46,116 bases of DNA from Planctomycetota bacterium (GCA_029259725.1 JAJDER010000007.1:1-46116); one strand, 5' to 3'; positions 26,316 through 34,390 are shown, counted from the stretch's first letter. Made by a program: numbers and translations. The notes: a model not told the origin generated them from the letters alone.

Positions 26316-26798
26316 CTACGGCCTCCTCAGCACGCCGTCGAAGTAGAGCGGCCCTTCGTAGTCGTGGACGGTAACGGTTGTTCCCGGTTCGAAGACGACG
26401 CCACCCGTCAAGATGAGCCCGGTTTGCGTGAATAGCTGGCTCCCTCCGCCGAACTCCGATTGGGCCCCGCCCATCGGCCAGTCCATCAGGTTGGTTCCGG
26501 CGACCTTCAAGGCGCCAGCGCCATCGGAGAGGCTCGGGTGAACCGGGGATGCGGCCTCTGGGAACTTCGAACTACCCCAGGTGTTGCGCACCATGATGTC
26601 CTTCAAGATGAACACCCGATTCGCTGGCACGTCATATACACCTTGGCCCGATATGTCGGTCACGTCGACCTGGAACGACACGTGCTGCTCGCCGCCGAGG
26701 GGAGCGGGTGTCGGGTCGGCGGCCACATCCACCACGAGGTACGCCCCCAACAACACCAGGGCCAAGGCCCACGCCCCACGCTTCTTTCTGTCCGTCAC
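26316..26798 (-). CDS. Membrane-anchored protein of unknown function (cargo)
   Basis: The GTG at 26798 has an excellent ribosome-binding site (AAGGAGG, 5 nt spacing), so the 33 additional in-frame residues upstream are not part of the protein. The 160-residue product has a basic start TDRKKRG, a hydrophobic segment ALALVLLGAYLVVDVAA (about 8-25), then a beta-rich extracellular part. That part has several short motifs with aromatic/Asp-Gly turns (VSFQVDVTDISGQGVYDVPA, VVFEPGTTVTVHDYEGPLYF). It could be an exported beta-sandwich. No family is recognised, and it is probably transcribed alone. Confidence 0.6.
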   Translation of the reverse strand: MTDRKKRGAWALALVLLGAYLVVDVAADPTPAPLGGEQHVSFQVDVTDISGQGVYDVPANRVFILKDIMVRNTWGSSKFPEAASPVHPSLSDGAGALKVAGTNLMDWPMGGAQSEFGGGSQLFTQTGLILTGGVVFEPGTTVTVHDYEGPLYFDGVLRRP

Positions 26799-26986
26799 TA
26801 CGCCCTCCTTGTCGATCAGCTCCCCTCCGCCTCGCTCCAAGGTATCGGCCTTTGCGGGATTCCGCGCACTGCTCCGGAATCTTGCTGGCGGGGACACCCC
26901 ATGTCCCAGCTCTGCCGGGTCCTAGATCTCCCGTAACACCGCTTCACCAGCTACGCTGGCCCATCGGGGAGGAGGAGGGCGTCGTC

Positions 26987-27922
26987 ATGCTTCGCGTTGC
27001 AGCGATCGTTTTGGGGCTGTGCGTCACTGCGTCGGGCCAAGATCCCGTGTGGCAGATCTCGCCCATCAACGGGCACTGGTACGCGCTGACCTTGTCCAAC
27101 GGCTCGTGGACCGACGCTCAGGCCCAGGCACAGGCATGGGGCGGGAACCTGGCCACGATCCGCACCCCCTCCGAGAACGACTGGCTCCTCGGCTTCGGCT
27201 CAGGCTCGTCGCCGACGAACAAGTTGTGGATGGGCTTGTGGCAGGACACCGCGGACCCGAGCTACTCCGAGCCAAGCGGCGGGTGGAAGTGGATCGATGG
27301 GGATCCGTCCACCTGGACGAACTGGAACTCGAACGAGCCGAACGACCAGAGCAACACAGAGCACTTCGGTGAATTCACATTCCAGACTCCAGGGAAGTGG
27401 AACGACATCTTCTTAGCGGGCACTGCGCCCGGGCAGCCAGGGATCGTGGAACTGGTGTCCGATGACTGCAACGCGAACGCTCTGCCGGACCTGTACGAGA
27501 TCGCGGTGGGCCTTGTAGGCGACATGAACGGCGACGGCGTTCCCGACGAGTGCGATGTGTGGAACGACGTGGGACCCGCGTTACCGGGTTCAGCGGGCGA
27601 TCCCGCCCTCGTGGGTGACGGGTCGCTTCTACCGAACGACTTGGTCACGCTGTCCCTAACCAACGCCAAGCCCTTCGCGTCGGCCACCCTCGTCGTCGGT
27701 TTCAGTGCCGTGAATGCACCGTTCAAGGGCGGCGTATTGGTACCGGCAATCAACATCGTGTTCGGCCAGACGACAGACTTCTTCGGAGGGACAACCTTCG
27801 GAGGACTCTGGCCGACCGGCGTGCCATCGGGCTTCGTGACCTACTTCCAGTACTGGATCGCAGACGACGCCGGGCCGGTGGGGTTCGCGGCGAGCAACGG
27901 TCTCGCCGGAACCGCCCCATGA
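26987..27922 (+). CDS. Secreted C-type lectin-like protein with dockerin-like segment and phylum-type C-terminal module
   Basis: A 311-residue exported protein. The signal peptide (about 1-17, ending TASGQ) is followed by a C-type lectin fold (about 25-157). The calcium/sugar motifs EPN (117-119) and WND (138-140) are both intact, and EPN in other lectins favours mannose-type sugars. It has no disulfide cysteines, as usual in bacterial lectins. Residues 160-190 contain a calcium-loop repeat, DCNANALPDLYEIA plus DMNGDGVPDECD, of the dockerin/thrombospondin type-3 kind. Residues 195-311 are the shared C-terminal module (VGFSAVNAPFKGG, WPTGVPSGF, YFQYWIADDAGP, ASNGLAG). The start ATG has a GGAGGAGG ribosome-binding site. 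It is a cargo gene in the element. Confidence 0.82.
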   Translation: MLRVAAIVLGLCVTASGQDPVWQISPINGHWYALTLSNGSWTDAQAQAQAWGGNLATIRTPSENDWLLGFGSGSSPTNKLWMGLWQDTADPSYSEPSGGWKWIDGDPSTWTNWNSNEPNDQSNTEHFGEFTFQTPGKWNDIFLAGTAPGQPGIVELVSDDCNANALPDLYEIAVGLVGDMNGDGVPDECDVWNDVGPALPGSAGDPALVGDGSLLPNDLVTLSLTNAKPFASATLVVGFSAVNAPFKGGVLVPAINIVFGQTTDFFGGTTFGGLWPTGVPSGFVTYFQYWIADDAGPVGFAASNGLAGTAP

Positions 27923-28231
27923 ACAAGCTGCCTTGTACGCAAGTGGGGTGACGTCGGCGGCACTGCCTAGGCGCCAGTGCAGGCAGGCGCCCGAGAGCAT
28001 CGCCATGGCAGCCCGCGTCGCTCTGATGAGTACACGGGCTGGCGCTCGCCCCGGCCCGGGCTCCCCGCTGGCATACTGGGGCCCGCGATCATGTGGAGGA
28101 AGGGATGCGCGAACCACGCAGGGGGAAGCTGCGTCCGTGGGCTCTCCCGCACCGCATTCGGCCACCGTCGCTCGCACGCCGTCTAGGTGGCGGCAAGGCT
28201 AGGCCCCACACTCTCAAAAGGGAAAGTCCAG
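27923..28231. other. Intergenic region in the element
   Basis: About 309 nt. No supported gene; reading frames here lack ribosome-binding sites and family-like features. It probably carries the promoter of the lipoprotein gene at 28232, but I see no convincing -35/-10 pair. Confidence 0.4.
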
Positions 28232-28597
28232 ATGAACCGTACTAGTCATCGCGCTCCTCGCCGACAGAAGGCCGCGCGCGCCCTTCTGTGCGCGGCACTC
28301 CTGATCTCCGCCGCTTGCAACAGCGTGCCGCTGCGCATCCCGGGCGCGGAACTCGACGCCGGGGAGGTCGCGCTCGGCCACGTCACCGGCGTGTCGACGG
28401 GTGTCATGCTGTTCCAGTTCATCCCGATCGGGCAGAACGATCGATTCCAGGAAGCCTACCAGCGAGCGATGATCTCCTCGCCCGGCGCGACGAGGCTCAT
28501 CGACGTCACGATCCAGGAGAGCTGGTTCTGGGCCTGGTTGCTCAACGGCTACAACTTCAAGCTGACCGGGACGGCCGTGGGGCCCGCGGACTCGTAG
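28232..28597 (+). CDS. Small lipoprotein of unknown function (TRL-like?)
   Basis: A 121-residue protein. The basic N-terminus MNRTSHRAPRRQKAARA precedes a hydrophobic stretch and the lipobox ISAAC (Cys about residue 30), so it is a predicted lipoprotein. The mature part has a short pattern GEVALGHVTGVSTGVMLFQFIPIGQND...LIDVTIQESWFWAWLLNGYNFKLTGTAV. It resembles small periplasmic lipoproteins with a G-x-ATG-TSxG opening and a vT...W...G motif, such as the TRL-like family; this is a weak match by eye. The start ATG has a GGGAAAG ribosome-binding site and lies in a region that should be transcribed on its own. Confidence 0.6.
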   Translation: MNRTSHRAPRRQKAARALLCAALLISAACNSVPLRIPGAELDAGEVALGHVTGVSTGVMLFQFIPIGQNDRFQEAYQRAMISSPGATRLIDVTIQESWFWAWLLNGYNFKLTGTAVGPADS

Positions 28598-28667
28598 TCA
28601 TGCACTGGCGGCCGCGTGCAGGTCTCCGCCGGGGGGCCTGCACGCGCAACCGCAGGGGTAACCCGAA

Positions 28668-30410
28668 CTAGGCAGCGAACATCCCGGCTGCCGTCTCGGC
28701 TTGTTCCAGGCGCTTCTCGCTCGCCCCGGACACGAACTCGCGCCAGCGGTCCTCACCGGCCCTGGCATGGAAGCCGGTGTCCAGCACGAGTTCTGGCCAC
28801 CCCAGCTCCTCCACCTTTGCCAGGAGCTGCTCCCGCCGGGACTTGATGTCCCCGGAGGGGGTCTCCGATCCGCGACGCCGCGACATTGGCGAAAGCTCTA
28901 CGATTTCGGGCTCGGTCGGCCAATCCGTTTCCGCGACAGACTGGCCGTTGTCGCGGATGTCGACCTGCCCTAAGTCGTTGTCAGTAAAGGGATGTCGCGC
29001 TGTCGCGGATGAGGGGAGGTACCTGGCCCAGGTATCTTCGAACCAGGCCCGTTCGTAGCCCCTCCCGTGACCCCCACCGGGGAACCGCATGTCATCGGGC
29101 GAGATGCCGAACGGCCGGAGGCGTCCCGCGAGCTGCCGGGGGGTCATCTCCTTTCCTCGGCGCCATTCGCGCCAGGGCCGCTCCTCCAGACCGTTGAGGT
29201 GCTCAAGGACCCCGGCTGTCGGCATCCGGTCCGCCATCGAGTGCTCAAACGCATCTCGGATGTCCGTAAGGAGCAGCTCGCCGATCGTGTCGGACTCATC
29301 GTCGGTGGCCCCGCAGGCGGCCAGCGCGGCCTCGGGGGCCCGGTCCCGCCAGGCGCCCCCCACCAGCTCAGCCACGGCCAGGATCGGGAGCCAGTTGTCG
29401 GCGGCGCGGTTCGCCAGCTCCTCCGGCATGTCGGGTTCCAGGCCTTCCAGAGCCTCGCCGTTATCGAGCGCCCAGCGGGTGAGCTTCCGCACGAGGGGTT
29501 CGGCACGCAGCTCAACCGGACGCTTGCGGAAGGGCTGGATCTTCTCGGCCTTGGTGCGCCGCTGCATGTCGGCGCGCAGGGACCGATCCTCCAAGGTGTC
29601 CGGGAGCCGGCCGATCTGAAAGATGGCCAGCGGGCAGAAGACATTGAAGGCTCGGGGCTCGTGGTCGTCTCCGACGCAACGCATGACCGCCCCGTCGCTC
29701 TCGTGACCCGCGTTGAGGACCCCGCGTAGCTCCTCGTTCTCACGGAGGAAGGTGTCGGCCTCGTCGATCAGGAGCGTCGGCCGGTCACGTTCGATCAGCC
29801 GAAAGACGGCGGCGGCCGTGACGTTGGAGGCCGACACCGGACGGTGACACAGGGCCGCGAGGGCTTTGCGCAGCGTGGTCTTCCCGCATTGCTTCTCGGG
29901 CGAGACGACGGCGAGGCGAGGGAATACGTCGAAGGCGCCAAAGACGTAGGTGCCCATGATCCAGAGCGGGATGATCGTTTCGGCCGGGGACCGCACGACC
30001 ACGTAGTCCGTGACGAACTCCTGGATCTCGTCAAGCAGCGCCACGCCGTCCACAGGCTCGTCCCAGGCTTCCACGACGGGGCAGGCCTCGACCCCGCCCG
30101 CCTCCGGCCCGTTGCTCTTGGCGGCCTGCGCCTCGCGCTCGCTCTGGAGCCGCCAGGCCTCCGCGACGAGTCGCTGATCCAGGGCGCACTCGTCCAGGCC
30201 CGGGACACGCGCGGCGGCGCGCTCGACGATGCTGCGCCGTTTGTCCTCGCTGAGCAGGTCCACGCGGTCCGACAGAACGCAGGCGCCGTCAGGTCCGGTC
30301 AGAGCCACCACGTAGCGGCCATGACCGTCGGGCCCCTTGACCTCGATTCGGATGGGATGGACGGCCTCGGGGCGGTCCTCGTCGCGGCTGGCCGATACAC
30401 TGTCGCTCAT
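28668..30410 (-). CDS. DUF3631-type ATPase/replication-associated protein
   Basis: A 580-residue protein. Residues 1-150 contain no motif I can name. A P-loop appears in the variant form SPEKQCGKTT (170-179), with Walker B PTLLIDEADTF (211-221). From about 300 to 490 the sequence fits the DUF3631 domain found in phage and plasmid proteins next to or fused with primases, for example LVRKLTRWALDNGEALEGL, ANRAADNWLPILAVAELVG and LTDIRDAFEHS. The C-terminal ~100 residues are basic and charged. The likely role is ATP-driven DNA handling for the element's replication; no primase or polymerase gene accompanies it here. It is probably the last gene of the minus-strand operon after the excisionase and zinc-ribbon genes. 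Confidence 0.8.
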   Translation of the reverse strand: MSDSVSASRDEDRPEAVHPIRIEVKGPDGHGRYVVALTGPDGACVLSDRVDLLSEDKRRSIVERAAARVPGLDECALDQRLVAEAWRLQSEREAQAAKSNGPEAGGVEACPVVEAWDEPVDGVALLDEIQEFVTDYVVVRSPAETIIPLWIMGTYVFGAFDVFPRLAVVSPEKQCGKTTLRKALAALCHRPVSASNVTAAAVFRLIERDRPTLLIDEADTFLRENEELRGVLNAGHESDGAVMRCVGDDHEPRAFNVFCPLAIFQIGRLPDTLEDRSLRADMQRRTKAEKIQPFRKRPVELRAEPLVRKLTRWALDNGEALEGLEPDMPEELANRAADNWLPILAVAELVGGAWRDRAPEAALAACGATDDESDTIGELLLTDIRDAFEHSMADRMPTAGVLEHLNGLEERPWREWRRGKEMTPRQLAGRLRPFGISPDDMRFPGGGHGRGYERAWFEDTWARYLPSSATARHPFTDNDLGQVDIRDNGQSVAETDWPTEPEIVELSPMSRRRGSETPSGDIKSRREQLLAKVEELGWPELVLDTGFHARAGEDRWREFVSGASEKRLEQAETAAGMFAA

Positions 30411-30467
30411 CGCAGTTCCTCAACCGCTGGGCCCGCTCTGGCAAGGGGTGGCCCGGCGGTTTGTTTC

Positions 30468-30716
30468 TTATGGGGGTGGTGCTTGTCCGGGGCGAGGCAG
30501 GTGCAGGTGCCGCTCGCGGATTCGTCCGACGGCCCCACCGCACTCGTCGAAGCAGAGCCAGCCGTGGCCGTGCCAGGTCATGCAGTCGGGGGAGCGAGCG
30601 AGGCAGATCGGGCACTCGCGGTCGACGGCCTGGGTGAAGCAGCTGTCGGAGCGGAGTAGGTCGCGCTCAGCCTTCGCGAGCATCCGCCGAAGCCATGTGC
30701 CGTAGTCAGCTGGCAC
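30468..30716 (-). CDS. Small zinc-ribbon-like protein (82 aa)
   Basis: Starts at a GTG inside the 3' end of the excisionase gene (11-nt overlap) or at the ATG at 30683. The product has CPICLARSPDCMTWHGHGWLCFDEC: Cys-x2-Cys, Cys, His residues and Cys-x3-Cys within 25 residues, typical of small zinc-binding modules like those at the N-terminus of primases. A basic/acidic helix (WLRRMLAKAERDLLRSDSCF) precedes it. It is followed 57 nt later by the DUF3631 ATPase gene, so I infer a zinc-bearing DNA-binding accessory for it. Confidence 0.6.
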   Translation of the reverse strand: MPADYGTWLRRMLAKAERDLLRSDSCFTQAVDRECPICLARSPDCMTWHGHGWLCFDECGGAVGRIRERHLHLPRPGQAPPP

Positions 30717-30921
30717 GTGGATCCTGCGGCCCGCCAGCCTCACCGTCGGGGCTCGTGGCCTGCTCAGCGACCCAGGCGCGAAGCCGTTCGGCGGGGATGC
30801 GGATGGATGCCCCGATTCGGACGGTCGGGAGGATTCCGGCGGCCGCCAGCTCGTAGGCCTTGGAGCGGCCGATGCCGAGGAGTCGGGCTGCCTCGGGTAC
30901 ACGAAGCAGGAGCGTGTCCAT
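30706..30921 (-). CDS. Excisionase-like helix-turn-helix protein (Xis/MerR-type)
   Basis: A 71-residue protein: LRVPEAARLLGIGRSKAYELAAAGILPTVRIGASIRIPAERLRAWV is the typical winged HTH of excisionase/AlpA/DNA-binding proteins (helix, turn, helix, then a wing with R-I-P). A 16-residue disordered tail follows. The ATG has GGAG 7 nt upstream; an alternative ATG ten codons earlier exists. In integrative elements such proteins direct excision or repress promoters. It is divergent from the plus-strand unit beginning at 31000 and heads the minus-strand operon (zinc ribbon, ATPase). Confidence 0.8.
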   Translation of the reverse strand: MDTLLLRVPEAARLLGIGRSKAYELAAAGILPTVRIGASIRIPAERLRAWVAEQATSPDGEAGGPQDPRAS

Positions 30922-30947
30922 GGTGATCTCCAGGTGAGGTGTGGAGT

Positions 30948-30998
30948 CCATCCTGGAACACGCTGGACCATCCTGCATCCATTTGGATATGATTCCAA
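30948..30998. promoter_or_regulatory. Putative operator region between divergent element operons
   Basis: Within 78 nt between the excisionase start (30921) and the ATG at 31000 are two direct copies of CCATCCTG (30948-30955 and 30968-30975, 20 bp apart) and a small inverted repeat TTGGA-N6-TCCAA (30983-30998). Such spacing, about two helical turns, fits binding of the small HTH protein encoded next to it. Confidence 0.5.
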
Positions 30999-30999
30999 T

Positions 31000-32046
31000 A
31001 TGACTAATCGGATGGACGGGCTTCAGCTTCGGAAGGAGGCCCAGCGGCAGCTCACTGACCACGAGGGGCGCCTTGCCGCCCAGCCGTCGGCTGACCGGCC
31101 TTACCGGATTCCCGATGAGGTCTGGCTCTTCAACGAGGGTCTCGCATGGACCGCCGGACCGGAGCTTCTGGGTCGGGACATGTCTGCCGTGCAGCAGGGC
31201 GGTGACCTGCACGCTCAGTTCGAGTCGCTGATGGACGTGGCTTTGCAGCGAGCCCACCCCACACGATCGCTGCTGCCGAAGTTCCTGGAACTGGAGTGCG
31301 CGGCCCCCAAACGGATTCAGTCGTTCGCTCGACGGTGGGGCATTCTCGGCATCTGCGAGCATGGCCTTCCGTCGTCCCATGACGCCGCCGCCGTGGGGAC
31401 CTCGGCTGCTTGGCTAAACTGGTGCGACGTGGCGGTATCGGCACCGCTCGACGCGGACTGGATCTGCGGCTGGGAGCCCCTGAGCGCGTGGAGGTGGTGG
31501 GCTCGCAAGGCTTCCGCCACGGTCGCCATCGCCGGCTTGGTGCTGCGTGGGCAGATCGCTCCCCTGGGGCTGTGGCAGCGGGCTGCGGTCCACATGGCTC
31601 CCGGCTCGCAGCCCATTCGAGGGATACACGCGGAGTGCCCGGCACTTGAGTACCTGCGCCTCACGGAGACGCGCCGTCCGCAGATGAGCGAAGAGGAACA
31701 ACGATGGCGCCAGCGGGCTGCTCTCGCGTGGCTGCTTGACGAATGGCTCCTTATCGGCGGTGTTCGGCCGCGATGTGACCCGGGGCGTGGCGGTCCTCGC
31801 ATCTCATTCGGTGGCGGCGGCCTCGCTGGAAGCCTCGCCCTTCAGCTCGTGCAAGCGTGCTCGTCGACCGGCGCGTTCGCTCTCTGCTCTGAGTGCGGGT
31901 CCAGCTATCTCCCGAGCCGACTACCGCGTCGTGACCAGCGCAACTACTGCCCGGGCTGCAAGGGCAAGAAGATCCCCGAACGCAACGCCGCACGCAGCTT
32001 CCGACAGAGAGAACGGGACAAGGAAAGCGACCAGCACACACCGTGA
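31000..32046 (+). CDS. CGNR-like zinc-finger protein of unknown function
   Basis: A 348-residue protein. The long N-terminal part (about 1-290) has no clear domain but is Trp/Ala-rich and mostly helical. The C-terminal ~50 residues have C-SE-C-GSSYLPSRLPRRDQRNY-C-PG-C-KGKK, that is Cys-x2-Cys, 17 residues, Cys-x2-Cys, followed by RNAARSFRQRERDK. This resembles the CGNR zinc finger of putative transcription factors, with the trailing Arg-rich helix. The ATG at 31000 is chosen because the frame opened further upstream crosses the putative operator. Its TGA overlaps the GTG of the integrase gene (GTGA), so it is coupled to it. Role inferred: a regulator of integration or excision. Confidence 0.65.
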   Translation: MTNRMDGLQLRKEAQRQLTDHEGRLAAQPSADRPYRIPDEVWLFNEGLAWTAGPELLGRDMSAVQQGGDLHAQFESLMDVALQRAHPTRSLLPKFLELECAAPKRIQSFARRWGILGICEHGLPSSHDAAAVGTSAAWLNWCDVAVSAPLDADWICGWEPLSAWRWWARKASATVAIAGLVLRGQIAPLGLWQRAAVHMAPGSQPIRGIHAECPALEYLRLTETRRPQMSEEEQRWRQRAALAWLLDEWLLIGGVRPRCDPGRGGPRISFGGGGLAGSLALQLVQACSSTGAFALCSECGSSYLPSRLPRRDQRNYCPGCKGKKIPERNAARSFRQRERDKESDQHTP

Positions 32047-33203
32047 CGAGGAAAAGACCCATGCAACGAAAAGGCAAGCGAGGTCAGAACGAGGGCTCCA
32101 TCTACAAGCGAGCCGACGGCCGCTGGGTTGCTGTCGTCAACGCGGGCTACGAGGCCGGCAAGCGGAAGAGGAAGTCCCTGTACGGGAAGACGCGCCGCGA
32201 GGTTCAGGAGAAGCTCGTCAAGGCACAGCGCGACCGTCAGCAAGGGCTGCCGGCCACCGATGATCGCCGCACCGTGGGCGACTACTTCAACCACTGGCTC
32301 CAGGATCACAAGCGCCCGGCCGTAAAGGCGAAGACGTATCAGCGGTACGAGGAGCTAGTGCGGATCCACGTGAAGCCGACGCTGGGGCGCATCGCGCTGT
32401 CGAAGCTGTCGCCGGCTGACCTGCAACACCTGTACGCGGGGAAGCTCTCCGGCGGCTTGTCGGCGCGGACGATCGGGCACTTGCACCGCCTCATCAGCGG
32501 AGCGCTCAAGCAGGCCGTGCTGTGGGGCTTCCTGGCACGCAACGTCGCTGATGCGGTGGCCCCGCCGAGGGTAACCAGGCGCGAGATGCAGGCACTCACA
32601 GCGGAGCAGGCGCGGGCGTTCCTGAACGCTGCCGAGGGCTCGCCGTGGGAGGCTCTCTTCGTTCTTGCGGTCACCACCGGGATGCGGCAGGGCGAGATGC
32701 TCGGGCTCAAGTGGTCGGACGTGGATATTGACGGCGGCTGGCTCCAGGTCCGTCGGACGCTCAGCCAGGTCACCGGGACTGGCTTCGTGGAGGCGGAGCC
32801 GAAGACGGCGAAGAGCCGCCGCCGCGTGCCGTTGACATCGATAGCGATCGCCGCGTTGCTAGATCACCAAGCCCGGCAAGCTGAGCAGAGGCTGGCACTG
32901 GGGCCGGCGTGGGATAACCAAGGCTTCGTGTTCCCGTCAGCGTCCGGTGGCCCGATGGACTACAAGAATCTGACCAAGCGAGTCTTCGCCCCGCTGCTGA
33001 GTAAGGCAGAGGTGCCGACCATCCGTTTTCACGATCTTCGACACACAGCTGCCAGCCTCATGCTCGCTCAGGGTGTCCACCCGAAGGTGGCTCAGGAGGT
33101 CCTCGGCCATTCGCAGGTATCAGTAACCCTCGACACCTACAGTCACGTTGTGCCCCCGATGCTCACCGATGCCGCGCATAGGGTTGAGGCAGCGCTAGCG
33201 TAA
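32043..33203 (+). CDS. Tyrosine recombinase / phage-type integrase
   Basis: A 386-residue site-specific recombinase. The N-terminal arm-binding domain (about 10-55, GSIYKRADGRWVAVVNAGY, KSLYGKTRREVQEKL) is followed by a core-binding helical bundle (about 75-180) and a catalytic domain with the full R-K-H-R-H-Y set: R215 (TTGMRQGEML), K254 (EPKTAKSRRRVP), H330 and R333 (FHDLRHTAAS), H356 (LGHSQVSVT) and nucleophile Y366 (LDTYSHV). GTG start overlaps the upstream stop; an ATG six codons later is also possible. It lies near the tRNA end of the element, in keeping with integrating at the tRNA-Arg 3' half. Intact as far as sequence shows. Confidence 0.95.
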   Translation: MTRKRPMQRKGKRGQNEGSIYKRADGRWVAVVNAGYEAGKRKRKSLYGKTRREVQEKLVKAQRDRQQGLPATDDRRTVGDYFNHWLQDHKRPAVKAKTYQRYEELVRIHVKPTLGRIALSKLSPADLQHLYAGKLSGGLSARTIGHLHRLISGALKQAVLWGFLARNVADAVAPPRVTRREMQALTAEQARAFLNAAEGSPWEALFVLAVTTGMRQGEMLGLKWSDVDIDGGWLQVRRTLSQVTGTGFVEAEPKTAKSRRRVPLTSIAIAALLDHQARQAEQRLALGPAWDNQGFVFPSASGGPMDYKNLTKRVFAPLLSKAEVPTIRFHDLRHTAASLMLAQGVHPKVAQEVLGHSQVSVTLDTYSHVVPPMLTDAAHRVEAALA

Positions 33204-33206
33204 TCA

Positions 33207-33638
33207 CTAGGACAGCGCGGTCTTGACGACATCGACCCCGGACGGCAGTACGCGGGCGATGAACGGTCTACGGCGGCTGGCGGCGAGATTGACCATGCGT
33301 TGGAGGTGCTTCGTAACAACCTCAGCCATCTTCGGCCCCGTCCTGTCCTTCATGGCGACAATGAAGACAGCTGCTGAGCTACTGCGAATGACCGCGACCG
33401 CCAGAGGGCTTCTTGGGATCCTCTTGTCGCCCGTGAGCACAAACCAACCCCTGGCGCTAACAACGCGGAGCCACTCTTCATCGGGAGTGTCCGGAGCGAA
33501 GTGCTCATCGTGGATCTTGACGTCGACCCCTAAGTCGCGGAGGGCCTCCGGCACGACCCGCCCTCCAAGATCGCGATCGATGAAGAAAACGGGAGCGGGT
33601 GACTGGCCGCCCTTCGCCTTTTTCGGTCGAGTGGCCAG
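33207..33638 (-). CDS. PIN-like (DUF5615/COG4634-type) toxin
   Basis: Product of about 143 residues with a Mut7-C/PIN-like fold. VFFIDRDLGG (17-26) supplies the catalytic Asp, VDVKIHDEHFAPDTPDEEWLRVV the middle acidic residues, and GWFVLTGDKRIPRS the conserved T-x-D-K-R-I/R block. This family forms pairs with DUF433 proteins, as predicted for COG2442-COG4634 modules, and would be an RNase-type toxin. No ATG, GTG or TTG precedes the essential VFFIDRD segment in frame between the upstream TAG (33657) and 33554. The family alignment points to a CTG at 33638 in the position of the usual start; starting at the GTG at 33554 would lose the active site. So this is either a CTG start, or a toxin inactivated at its start. 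Confidence 0.7.
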   Translation of the reverse strand: MATRPKKAKGGQSPAPVFFIDRDLGGRVVPEALRDLGVDVKIHDEHFAPDTPDEEWLRVVSARGWFVLTGDKRIPRSPLAVAVIRSSSAAVFIVAMKDRTGPKMAEVVTKHLQRMVNLAASRRRPFIARVLPSGVDVVKTALS

Positions 33639-33656
33639 ACGATGAGGTTCCAGGCC

Positions 33657-34373
33657 CTATGCGGCGGCCAGGAGGAACTCGAACCGGATGGCTTCCTCAA
33701 TCTCTGAGGGGGGCCGCGCGTAGTCTCTGGCTAGTTGGCGGACGGACTCTCCAGCACGGTACCGCTCGCCGACAATCCCCGTCGGGATGCCATTCGCCGC
33801 GATGCATGGCTTACCGAAGCGAATCGCCGGATCGATGAAGACCGATCGCGGGCCAAGCGTCCCCTCCTGGCGAGTGACGGGGTAGAGGCGCACAGCTTCG
33901 CCGTTGTCCCGTTCGACTCGGTCCAGATACGCCAAGAGCACCGAGCGCATGGCGAGTTGACCGCCGCTCGATGCGCTCAGGAGCTCTCCAAAACCATCAA
34001 CGAAGAGGTCCACACCGTCGGTGAACATCCTGGCGGTTGCGAGGGGATGCTCAAGTCCAAGCCGCTCTGACAGGTAGGCGACGGCGCGCCTTACAGCCGC
34101 CATCTTGACGCCGTGCGCTCTCCGCACTGAACTCAGGACGTGAAGCTCAACTAGGTTGGTGAAGGAGAGCAGGCCCTCCTCCGGGGACGCGATCTCGACG
34201 ATCGGTGCGTAATTGCGCTCGCCCTCAACGGTGGGGTAGGTGCCTCCCCGGACCCACGAACGGACCGTGCTCGGGGGCAGCAGCAGGTACTGGGCTGCCT
34301 CCGGAATCGAGTAGGCCGGAGTGCCGAGGAGGGCCGGCCGTGCAGCTTGTCGGTGTGTCTTGGTCTGAGCCAC
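33657..34373 (-). CDS. DUF433 antitoxin with N-terminal MerR-like HTH
   Basis: A 238-residue protein. An N-terminal helix-turn-helix (about 18-48; YSIPEAAQYLLLPPSTVRSWVRGG) precedes a long middle part and a C-terminal DUF433 domain (about 175-238; VFIDPAIRFGKPCIAANGIPTGIVGERYRAGESVRQLARDY), the COG2442 type. DUF433 proteins pair with PIN-like toxins. Here the toxin gene follows after 18 nt, and the long HTH version should bind the operator found next to the start. GTG start with GAGG 5 nt upstream. Role: neutralise the toxin and autoregulate the operon; on a mobile element it would stabilise maintenance. Confidence 0.82.
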   Translation of the reverse strand: MAQTKTHRQAARPALLGTPAYSIPEAAQYLLLPPSTVRSWVRGGTYPTVEGERNYAPIVEIASPEEGLLSFTNLVELHVLSSVRRAHGVKMAAVRRAVAYLSERLGLEHPLATARMFTDGVDLFVDGFGELLSASSGGQLAMRSVLLAYLDRVERDNGEAVRLYPVTRQEGTLGPRSVFIDPAIRFGKPCIAANGIPTGIVGERYRAGESVRQLARDYARPPSEIEEAIRFEFLLAAA

Positions 34374-34376
34374 GGT

Positions 34377-34390
34377 GTCCTCGTCAGGAC
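34377..34390. promoter_or_regulatory. Inverted repeat at the start of the toxin-antitoxin operon
   Basis: GTCCT-CGTC-AGGAC, a 5-bp inverted repeat with 4-bp centre, overlaps the ribosome-binding site and lies 3 nt upstream of the antitoxin start. Candidate operator for autoregulation by the antitoxin's N-terminal HTH. Confidence 0.45.
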
